From positions 1-10,468 of the forward strand of contig JAITGT010000018.1 of assembly GCA_031280495.1 (NCBI GenBank): DNA of 10,468 nucleotides, written 5' to 3'. A program made the position numbers and the translations under genes. How positions within the stretch are numbered: the first letter of the stretch is position 1; every line of letters begins with the position of its first letter. Shown in pieces: positions 1 through 5,462 of this stretch. The notes under the pieces were generated by a model. The model worked only from the letters and a program-made list of their open reading frames with translations, searched no databases and had not been told where the DNA came from. This stretch comes from Eubacteriaceae bacterium. GTDB taxonomy: Bacteria > Bacillota_A > Clostridia > Eubacteriales > Anaerofustaceae.

Positions 1-771
1 CAATTCATGGTCAATTTTTTCTTTTATGAGCCTGATCTCTGAAATTGCCGCCTCGCTAAAATCATAGGGCGACTTGCCCTGCCTGTCCGCGTCCATCACA
101 TCAAGATTGTAGTGAACTATGCCAAGAAGCTCATTGTCAGCTATTCTGTCACGCACAAAGGACTCGTCCGCCTCGTCGCGCACCTTGTTGGCGACAACCT
201 TTACGCGCGACACGCCAAGGTCAAAAGCTAGCTTTCGCACCTTCTCGTACGTCTGGATAGAGCGTGAGCCAGGCTCAATGACCACGATAAACTGGTCCAC
301 GCTGGAAGCGGTGCCTCTGCCAAGGTGCTCAATGCCTGCCTCCATGTCCATAACAACCACATCGTCGGAATGAAGGACAAGATGAGAGACAATCCTCTTA
401 ATAAGCACATTTTCAGGGCAGACACAGCCAGATCCCCCTGATTCGATGGTCCCAAGGGTGAGCAGTTTCACGCCATTGTACTTTTTGGCGTACATGTCGG
501 GGATGTCGTCTACTTTTGGGTTAATCTTAAAAAACTTGCCCATATTTTCATCAGAAGCGCCTGTGCGTTCGCTGACGAGCTTTTTCATGTGGGCAATTGG
601 GACGATCTGATCGAGTATCCTCTTGTCGAAGCCGAGCGCAAGACCCAGATTCGCGTCTGGGTCTGCGTCTACAGCTAAAACATTCTTTCGATCTTCTGCA
701 TATAGCCTAGACAGTATTGCGGCAAAGGTCGTCTTGCCGACGCCGCCTTTGCCAGTAACGGCAATTTTCAT
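1..771 (-). CDS. cooC: CO dehydrogenase nickel-insertion ATPase CooC (partial, runs off left edge)
   Basis: This is a MinD/ParA-type (SIMIBI class) P-loop ATPase. The CooC family uses ATP to mature the nickel-containing C-cluster of CO dehydrogenase in the cytoplasm. Reading leftward from the ATG at 771, 257 codons are open and no stop is reached, so the 3' end lies outside the window; known CooC proteins are about this length, so little is missing. The deviant Walker A motif GKGGVGKTT is at residues 7-15, followed by VDADPDANLG (34-43). The family's C-x-C metal-binding pair is present as Cys116 and Cys118 (GCVCPEN), and the switch II-like segment DMEAGIEHLGRG is at 142-153. The gene starts 26 bp after the cooS stop and is probably cotranscribed. 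A weak Shine-Dalgarno, AGAAGG, sits 7 nt before the start (779-784). The CxC pair separates CooC from general MinD/ParA proteins, so I am confident in the call. Confidence 0.95.
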   Translation of the reverse strand, partial: MKIAVTGKGGVGKTTFAAILSRLYAEDRKNVLAVDADPDANLGLALGFDKRILDQIVPIAHMKKLVSERTGASDENMGKFFKINPKVDDIPDMYAKKYNGVKLLTLGTIESGGSGCVCPENVLIKRIVSHLVLHSDDVVVMDMEAGIEHLGRGTASSVDQFIVVIEPGSRSIQTYEKVRKLAFDLGVSRVKVVANKVRDEADESFVRDRIADNELLGIVHYNLDVMDADRQGKSPYDFSEAAISEIRLIKEKIDHEL

Positions 772-778
772 CAGCGCG

Positions 779-784
779 CCTTCT
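779..784 (-). promoter_or_regulatory. Ribosome binding site of cooC
   Basis: AGAAGG on the minus strand lies 7 nt before the ATG at 771. It sits within the 26-bp cooS-cooC gap. It is the only plausible Shine-Dalgarno there and supports this start, which also places the Walker A motif at the expected distance from the N-terminus. Confidence 0.6.
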
Positions 785-797
785 GGGCTGCTATAGG

Positions 798-2732
798 CTA
801 GATGCCCAGCGCGAGCCTCTTCTCCTCGATCCTCTCGATCATCACGTCGCCCAGCCTCTCCACGTCTGTCTCGAATGTGAAGCTTGCGCCAACCCAGTTC
901 TCTGTTTCCTTTGTGAGGATGTTGGTGACGACATCGGAGCCTGCTGTGTAGGGGATGATGCCAAGGAATGTGTCAATGCCAGTAGAAATGACGTAGTTGC
1001 CGATGGAAACAGCCTTCTCGCTCATCCACTCAGGGGCGCAGCCAAGTATCGGCAGCTGAGGGACTTCAAGGCCCCAGTCACGTGCGATGTCGTTGACGAG
1101 CAGCATCATGCGGCTGATATCAACGCAGGAACCCATATGAAGGACCGGTGGAATGTCGGCGAGTTCGCAGACTCTCTTGATGCCGGCGCCGCAGATATCC
1201 TTTGCATCTTTGTTCATTAGGCCCGCTTTCGCGGCAGACTGCGCGGAACAGCCAGAGAGCACGAGAATAATGTCGTTCTTTAGCAGCTTCTTCATCAGGT
1301 TGATGTGCGCAAAGTCAGCGCGAACCTTCGGGTTGTTGCAGCCGACCATGGCAACGGCTCCTCGAAGAACGCCAGACTTAACGCACTCAATGAGGGGCTT
1401 GTACGTGCCGATCTCGTCAATATAGGTAGAGGTGACGGTGTCAAGCTGCTTAATGATGGCTTCGCAGGAATAGCCGACCCTTGCCTTAGTCTTAAGCGGC
1501 GGGATATAGACAGAATCTTGGTCGCGGTTCTTGAAGTTGTCGACAGCGGAGCGAACAATGTTCTTTGCGTTCTCGCCTGCTGTGCTGGCACTAAAGCGCA
1601 TAAACTCCGCATCCGGCATCTGGGCTACGACTGATGTTGTGATAAACTTTGTATGGAAGCACTTGGTAAGCGGGCCAAGCGCCGGGAAAATGCACTGCAC
1701 GTCTACAACGACCGCCTCAATAGCGCCTGTAAGCACAGCGTTCTCCTGCTGCAGGAAATTGCCTGCCATTGGCACGCCATGGCGCATGGTGACTTCGTTA
1801 GATGTGCAGCAGACGCCGACTACGTTGATGCCCTTGGCCCCGACGCTCTTTGCATAGGCAACAAGCTCTGGATCATGCGAGTATTCAACAATCATCTCAG
1901 ACAGAGACGGATCATGCCCATGAACCATGATGTTGACCATATCTTTGTCGATAACGCCAAGGTTTGCCTCTGTTTCGATAGGCATCGGAGTGCCAAACAT
2001 TATGTCAGACATCTCTGTGCCCATCATAGAACCGCCCCAGCCGTCTGAAAGGCCGGCGCGAAGGGCCTGCTTAATCAAGACATCCGGCAGAGACGAGCAA
2101 CCCATATGCGTCATGTGCTGAGAAGTGGAGACTTCGCGATCAATTGCCCTTGGCTCAATTCCAAGCCTTGCCCATGTTTCCTGACGCTCTTTTGTGGCGC
2201 GGGCGAGGAAGCGGAGTGTTCCAAATGGCTTTCCATACTCTTCAAGCCCTTGGTATGCAACATCATGGGCGATGTCGTAAATGTCGCGGCCTTCAGTCTC
2301 AATGCTCCATTCTTTAGCCAGCCGAAGAAGCTTGTCGGGATCTTTTACTTTATAGTTGCCGTCTGCGCTTGTCTCATAGAGCGTGTGGCAGATTTCGCGT
2401 CCATGGTCGGAATGCGTTGCAGAGCCAGCTGCCGTAAAGCGCAGATAGTTGCGGGCAACAATTCCGTGAACGTCGCATCCGCAAATTCCCTTGGGGGACT
2501 TTGGCGTGATGCGGCACGGGCCCATTGCGCAGATCTTGCAGCAAACGCCAGTTTCGCCAAATTTGCAGTGCGGCGACTGCGCTTGCGCGCGAGTTATCCA
2601 GGAGTCCGCGTTTTTTGCCTGCCCAATCGCAAGAAGCTTGGCGTATTCCGCTTCCATAACGTCGATGGCAATCAGGTTTTCTGTCGCTTTGGAGATTCGC
2701 TCTTCCAAAACGGACATAATTTTTGTTTCCAT
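798..2732 (-). CDS. cooS: Anaerobic Ni-Fe carbon monoxide dehydrogenase, catalytic subunit CooS
   Basis: CooS catalyses reversible oxidation of CO with water to CO2, two protons and two electrons; it works as a cytoplasmic homodimer. I chose the ATG at 2732 (644 aa, usual for the family) because AAGGAGG lies 5 nt upstream; a longer in-frame reading from a TTG at 2855 only adds leader sequence. Visible ligands are: Cys56 and Cys64 for the inter-subunit D-cluster; Cys65, Cys68 and Cys73, with Cys84 or Cys86, for the B-cluster; and for the NiFeS C-cluster the VHGHDP histidines (271/273), Cys309, Cys347, Cys465, Cys495 and Cys536. The catalytic lysine is Lys573 (SEKAV). Spacings between these residues match those I recall for Carboxydothermus CODH-II. 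All key residues are present, so the enzyme should be active. A histidine ladder reads H107, H110, E113, H116, with Glu at one step. The neighbour is cooC; no cooF, hydrogenase or acetyl-CoA synthase subunit is visible, so the electron acceptor is open. Confidence 0.97.
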   Translation of the reverse strand: METKIMSVLEERISKATENLIAIDVMEAEYAKLLAIGQAKNADSWITRAQAQSPHCKFGETGVCCKICAMGPCRITPKSPKGICGCDVHGIVARNYLRFTAAGSATHSDHGREICHTLYETSADGNYKVKDPDKLLRLAKEWSIETEGRDIYDIAHDVAYQGLEEYGKPFGTLRFLARATKERQETWARLGIEPRAIDREVSTSQHMTHMGCSSLPDVLIKQALRAGLSDGWGGSMMGTEMSDIMFGTPMPIETEANLGVIDKDMVNIMVHGHDPSLSEMIVEYSHDPELVAYAKSVGAKGINVVGVCCTSNEVTMRHGVPMAGNFLQQENAVLTGAIEAVVVDVQCIFPALGPLTKCFHTKFITTSVVAQMPDAEFMRFSASTAGENAKNIVRSAVDNFKNRDQDSVYIPPLKTKARVGYSCEAIIKQLDTVTSTYIDEIGTYKPLIECVKSGVLRGAVAMVGCNNPKVRADFAHINLMKKLLKNDIILVLSGCSAQSAAKAGLMNKDAKDICGAGIKRVCELADIPPVLHMGSCVDISRMMLLVNDIARDWGLEVPQLPILGCAPEWMSEKAVSIGNYVISTGIDTFLGIIPYTAGSDVVTNILTKETENWVGASFTFETDVERLGDVMIERIEEKRLALGI

Positions 2733-2909
2733 TGAAACCTCCTTTTTATCTTGCAATCCGCGAGCAGCGCTCCCGGCATCCGGAAATGCCCCCGGCGATG
2801 GCTTTTCACCCAATGCGCTGGCAGGCATCTTCAAACGAAGAAAACCGCCTGTCAATTTGGTAATAAAGCTTGCATTACAAATTTGCGCAAGGCGAAAATA
2901 TTGATTCTG
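2733..2909 (-). promoter_or_regulatory. Long, potentially structured 5' leader of cooS mRNA
   Basis: Between the predicted transcription start (about 2908) and the cooS start lie roughly 175 nt. Three pairings can be seen. One is a two-part hairpin at 2822-2851, with outer stem CAGGC/GCCTG and inner stem TCTTC/GAAGA closing a 4-nt loop. The second is GGCAT/ATGCC at 2775-2790 with a 6-nt loop. The third is a 7-bp stem with one mismatch and a 3-nt loop at 2759-2775, ending about 14 nt before the Shine-Dalgarno. The last two share base 2775, so they could be alternatives. A further short inverted repeat, CTTGC/GCAAG, lies at 2869-2891. No known riboswitch class matched convincingly. That this leader regulates cooS is inference. 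Confidence 0.4.
2738..2744 (-). promoter_or_regulatory. Strong ribosome binding site that fixes the cooS start
   Basis: AAGGAGG on the minus strand is 5 nt from the ATG at 2732. It is the strongest Shine-Dalgarno in the window. It rules against the 41-codon longer reading that begins with a TTG at 2855. Confidence 0.9.
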
Positions 2910-2915
2910 TCTAGA

Positions 2916-2944
2916 ATTATAGCAAAGAACTGCTCAGAAAACAA
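2916..2944 (-). promoter_or_regulatory. Sigma-70-type promoter of cooS-cooC
   Basis: On the minus strand there is a perfect -10 TATAAT (2916-2921) and a -35 TTGTTT (2939-2944) with the ideal 17-bp spacer. Transcription would start near 2908 and run into cooS. I see no obvious CooA-type palindrome beside it. Confidence 0.75.
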
Positions 2945-3078
2945 CGCTTGCTAGAATGAATCCACCAATTTCAATAATAGTTCTTAAAGCAGTAGACAGG
3001 CTCGCAACATAATAAATTTAGATAAAATTGCTTATAACTAAAATTCCAGTGAATTAGGCAAAATCCCCCCTATAAGGA
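2945..3078. other. AT-rich core of the divergent cooS/dxr intergenic region
   Basis: This stretch has no plausible coding frame and is visibly richer in A and T than the flanking genes. It lies upstream of both divergent promoters and could hold regulator-binding sites. I recognise no specific operator in it. Confidence 0.5.
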
Positions 3079-3110
3079 TGGACAATCCCTTCGGTATTAT
3101 ATGTTATAAG
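3079..3110 (+). promoter_or_regulatory. Possible distal promoter upstream of dxr (extended -10)
   Basis: TGTTATAAG at 3102-3110 resembles an extended -10 (TG-n-TATAAT type). A loose -35, TGGACA, lies at 3079-3084, but the 20-bp spacer is long. Transcripts from here would start near 3117 and meet the hairpin at 3144-3168. Confidence 0.35.
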
Positions 3111-3143
3111 AAGACTCTACACAAGACATTAAGCAAAATACCT

Positions 3144-3177
3144 GGGAAAGGCGCTCATAGTGCCGCCCGTTGTTTTT
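3144..3177 (+). terminator. Terminator-like hairpin between two possible dxr promoters
   Basis: GGCGCT (3150-3155) pairs with AGTGCC (3159-3164), with one G-U pair, around a 3-nt loop. An outer GGG/CCC (3144-3146 with 3166-3168) can extend it. GTTGTTTTT follows at 3169-3177. This resembles a rho-independent terminator or attenuator, but the stem is short and the T-run is interrupted. The T-run overlaps the -35 of the proximal promoter. Confidence 0.35.
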
Positions 3178-3198
3178 CGGCAGCCGGTGTGTTACGAT
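3170..3198 (+). promoter_or_regulatory. Proximal promoter of dxr
   Basis: The -35 TTGTTT (3170-3175), a 17-bp spacer and the -10 TACGAT (3193-3198) preceded by TG-n (extended -10) form a good promoter. Start would be near 3205, giving a leader of about 48 nt before the GTG at 3253. The -35 hexamer is identical to that of the cooS promoter. Confidence 0.6.
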
Positions 3199-3238
3199 GG
3201 TCCAAAAGACGCGCCACCCAGCTCAGAATGGCGCAAGG

Positions 3239-3243
3239 AAAGG
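3239..3243 (+). promoter_or_regulatory. Ribosome binding site of dxr
   Basis: AAAGG, within a wider purine-rich stretch from 3235, lies 9 nt before the GTG at 3253. It supports that start over an upstream in-frame GTG at 3160, which lies before the proximal promoter. Confidence 0.55.
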
Positions 3244-3252
3244 TGTCCAATA

Positions 3253-4407
3253 GTGGCGAATGTCGCGATTCTCGGCTCCACAGGATCCATTGGCACGCAG
3301 GCATTGGAAGTGTGCCGCCATCTTGGGATTGGCGTCACGGCGCTTTCCGCTGGCAGAAACATCTTGCTGTTGGAAAAGCAGATACGCGAGTTCGCCCCGC
3401 AATTCGCCGCCGTTGAGGACGAAGGCCTCGCAAAGGAGCTTTCCACGCGCCTAGAAGGCTTTCCAACAAGAATTGGCGGAGGGGAAAGCGCGCTCATCGA
3501 AGCTGCGGCATACGAAGGCGCTGATGCCGTGCTCGCAGCCACAGGGGGGGTTGCTGGCCTGCTGCCTGTATATGCCGCCATACTGGAGGGAAAGAAGGTT
3601 GCGCTTGCAAACAAGGAGGCACTTGTGTGCGCAGGCTCTGTGCTTATGCAGGCAGCCGAGCGGTTTGGCGCGCGCATCCTTCCAGTCGACAGCGAGCATT
3701 CGGCTATTTTCCAGTGTCTTGAAGCCGGCAGGGAAAAGGCAAGGCGCATCATCCTGACCGCGTCAGGCGGCCCCTTTTGGGGAATGGGCGCCAAAGAAAT
3801 GGAGGGAGCCGATCTTCTTGGCGCACTCTCCCACCCCACCTGGAATATGGGCAAAAAGATCTCAGTGGACTCCGCTACTATGATGAACAAAGGCCTGGAG
3901 TGGATCGAGGCTAGGTGGCTCTTTCCATTGCCTTGGGAGAGTATTGAGATAGTTGTGCACCCCCAAAGCGTAGTGCACTCCGCCGTGGAATTTGAGGACG
4001 GCGCAGTGATTGCCCAGCTCGGCGCGCAGGATATGCGACTGCCCATACAATACGCCCTCACCTATCCAGATCGGCTCCCCTCGCTCTCCGGGCGCCTTGA
4101 CTTTGCCGCGCCGATGGCCTTAGAATTTTACCCGCCTGATTACAAGAGCTTTCCCTGCCTTGCTTTGGCAAAAGAGGCGCTGCAGGCGCCAGGCTCTCTT
4201 GCAGCGGTTATGGCCGCTTCCGACGAAGCGGCGGTTGAAGCCTTTATGGAAGGCAAGATTGGATTTTTGGACATAGCCCGCTGCGTCGAGCGGGCTATGT
4301 CGAGGCACGCCGCTTTTGAGCCTTCGTCCATTGAGACTATCGCAGAAATCTGCCGCGAGTCAAAAGCAGCCGCGAGAGAGATCGCTGCAGGGATTGCCAA
4401 ACTCTAA
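3253..4407 (+). CDS. dxr: 1-deoxy-D-xylulose 5-phosphate reductoisomerase
   Basis: Dxr converts 1-deoxy-D-xylulose 5-phosphate to 2-C-methyl-D-erythritol 4-phosphate with NADPH, the committed step of the MEP isoprenoid pathway; it is the target of fosmidomycin. From the GTG at 3253 the protein is 384 aa, a normal length. The NADPH-binding GSTGSIG is at residues 8-14, right where family members begin, which supports this start. Other family blocks follow in order: LANKEAL (118-124), the metal and substrate motif VDSEHSA (145-151), TASGGPF (169-175), the catalytic-loop block GKKISVDSATMMNKGLE (200-216) and HPQSVVHS (236-243). The gene appears intact and probably has its own promoter. It is separate from the uppS-cdsA cluster in which dxr often occurs. 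A 12-bp perfect inverted repeat lies near its 3' end, and a run of seven G occurs at 3544-3550. Confidence 0.96.
   Translation: MANVAILGSTGSIGTQALEVCRHLGIGVTALSAGRNILLLEKQIREFAPQFAAVEDEGLAKELSTRLEGFPTRIGGGESALIEAAAYEGADAVLAATGGVAGLLPVYAAILEGKKVALANKEALVCAGSVLMQAAERFGARILPVDSEHSAIFQCLEAGREKARRIILTASGGPFWGMGAKEMEGADLLGALSHPTWNMGKKISVDSATMMNKGLEWIEARWLFPLPWESIEIVVHPQSVVHSAVEFEDGAVIAQLGAQDMRLPIQYALTYPDRLPSLSGRLDFAAPMALEFYPPDYKSFPCLALAKEALQAPGSLAAVMAASDEAAVEAFMEGKIGFLDIARCVERAMSRHAAFEPSSIETIAEICRESKAAAREIAAGIAKL
4271..4300. repeat. Perfect 12-bp inverted repeat inside dxr
   Basis: ACATAGCCCGCT (4271-4282) and AGCGGGCTATGT (4289-4300) are exact reverse complements around a 6-nt spacer. The RNA would form a very stable hairpin. 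No T-run follows on the plus strand, so it does not look like an ordinary terminator for dxr. It encodes part of the C-terminal helical domain (around DIARCVERAM). Confidence 0.9.
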
Positions 4408-4672
4408 ACCCTCCATCTGGCATTGCCCACATTTGACAGCTGCAGGCATATGAAATGAAAAGCGGTTTGCCATCGGCATGGAGTAACTAAGCAACGACTG
4501 CCTTTCGCATAATGACAACCTTTCGTGAATACAAGGGATGATACAAGATCGCATGCCAAAAGCCATTTTGCAGCCAACGCTTAACTCCGAGCGTGCCTAT
4601 AAGAGCTTTTCCGCGAACGTCAGGAAAGCGTTTGCACTGGCTTTTCGAAATAACTAAGAAGAGAAACCGCTT
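4408..4672. other. Intergenic gap between dxr and rsmG, no recognisable gene
   Basis: Short frames in this 265-bp gap resemble nothing I know. A perfect -35-like TTGACA lies at 4433-4438, but no good -10 follows at the right distance. A -10-like CATAAT at 4508-4513 has no convincing -35. A promoter for the rsmG operon is expected here, but I cannot place it. No convincing terminator of dxr is visible either. Confidence 0.5.
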
Positions 4673-5359
4673 ATGCAGATTGCGCAAGAAGCGCGTGAGC
4701 GCCTTAAAAGCTATATGCGCCTAATTTTGGCAGAAAACGCTGTGATCAACCTCACTTCCATAAGCGATGAGGATGATTTTTGGGAAAAGCACATTATGGA
4801 CAGCCTATCCCTTCAGGATTGGCTGCCGCAAGGAGCAAGCCTCGTTGATGTAGGCACAGGCGGCGGATTTCCAGGGATAGCGCTAAAAATCGCGAGGCCG
4901 GACCTTAAAGTGTCGCTCGTTGAGAGCATAGGCAAAAAGCTGCGCGCTGTTGAGCGCGCAGCGGCAAAGGCAGGCATTTCGGGCGATCTGGAATTTGTGT
5001 GTATGCGCGCTGAGGACGCGGCGCGCCTCCCCAAAATGCGCGAAGCCTACGATGCCGCCGCGTGCCGCGCGCTCGCTCCCCTCGCGGTCGCATTGGAATG
5101 GTGCGCCGGATTTGTCCGGCTTGGAGGGAGAGTCATTGCCATGAAGGGGCCCCGGCTGTTTGAAGAGATTGGCGAAGCAGGCGGGTGCGAGTCCCTGCTC
5201 GGGCTTTCCCCACCGAAAACAGTGGGCTACACCCTAGAGCCGTCCTGCGCGCGGCGCTTTCTTGCGATATACAAAAAAACAAGCGCCACGCCGAAAAGAT
5301 ACCCGCGCCAGGCTGGAGCAGTGAAAAAAAAGCCCCTTGGGAGCGCGAAAATGCCTTAG
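4673..5359 (+). CDS. rsmG: 16S rRNA (guanine-N7) methyltransferase RsmG
   Basis: RsmG (GidB) methylates N7 of G527 in the 530 loop of 16S rRNA using S-adenosylmethionine; its loss gives low-level streptomycin resistance. The 228-aa protein has the family N-terminal signature (VINLTSI at 24-30, then EKHIMDSLSL at 38-47), the SAM-binding motif VDVGTGGGFPG (58-68), the acidic VES (83-85), CRALAPL (131-137) and the typical basic tail with KRYPRQAG and KKKPL. The ATG at 4673 is the only reasonable start, because a TAA lies 18 nt upstream in the same frame. The Shine-Dalgarno is weak (purine-rich AAGAAGAGAAA). rsmG often sits beside mnmG and parAB; here it heads a cluster with glnS, recJ and apt. 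A 10-bp perfect inverted repeat lies within the gene. Confidence 0.95.
   Translation: MQIAQEARERLKSYMRLILAENAVINLTSISDEDDFWEKHIMDSLSLQDWLPQGASLVDVGTGGGFPGIALKIARPDLKVSLVESIGKKLRAVERAAAKAGISGDLEFVCMRAEDAARLPKMREAYDAAACRALAPLAVALEWCAGFVRLGGRVIAMKGPRLFEEIGEAGGCESLLGLSPPKTVGYTLEPSCARRFLAIYKKTSATPKRYPRQAGAVKKKPLGSAKMP
4939..4962. repeat. Perfect 10-bp inverted repeat inside rsmG
   Basis: GCTGCGCGCT (4939-4948) and AGCGCGCAGC (4953-4962) are exact reverse complements around the 4-nt loop GTTG. It lies just after the SAM-binding region. In alanine- and arginine-rich coding sequence with GC-biased codons it may be fortuitous, but the stem is very stable. Confidence 0.9.
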
Positions 5360-5462
5360 CGGCGCATTCGCAAAACCGCTTGCCGATTTGGACAGCCGTA
5401 CCAAAATACACGAAAGGAAGCCTCAAAGGGCAGCGGAAAGCAGCCCGCCGAGTTTCAGGAGC

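Noticed and set aside
2758..2800. SAH riboswitch (GGAGCGCTGC) on the minus strand or fluoride riboswitch (GGCGATGG) on the plus strand
   Set aside because: Each shows only one short conserved piece. The required pairing partners and second conserved blocks are missing, and no gene follows directly for the fluoride case.
2758..2851. Cobalamin riboswitch in the cooS leader, suggested by GGGTGAAAAGCC
   Set aside because: The preceding GGGAA element and the B12 box (CAGGAGACCTGCC type) are absent, so the match is one short fragment only.
2733..2855. Longer cooS reading from a TTG at 2855, adding 41 residues
   Set aside because: A strong AAGGAGG at ideal spacing marks the ATG at 2732. The extra residues have no family counterpart and overlap the leader stems.
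2916..3078. CooA binding site near the cooS promoter
   Set aside because: No inverted TGTCA-type half sites with proper spacing were found by eye.
3160..3252. Upstream GTG start for dxr at 3160
   Set aside because: It lies before the proximal promoter, and the NADPH motif would sit 31 residues further in than in homologues.
3078..3416. Open frame starting with ATG at 3078 on the plus strand
   Set aside because: It overlaps the dxr start region in another frame, has no properly spaced ribosome binding site and resembles no protein I know.
4538..4657. 39-codon open frame before rsmG
   Set aside because: Its AAGGG abuts the ATG with no spacing, the product is unrecognised and the length is within chance.
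4487..4687. 66-codon minus-strand frame spanning the dxr-rsmG gap
   Set aside because: It overlaps the rsmG start, has no clear ribosome binding site and the product shows no familiar motif.
5105..5120. 6-bp hairpin GCCGGA/TCCGGC in rsmG
   Set aside because: A stem this short is expected often in GC-rich coding sequence.
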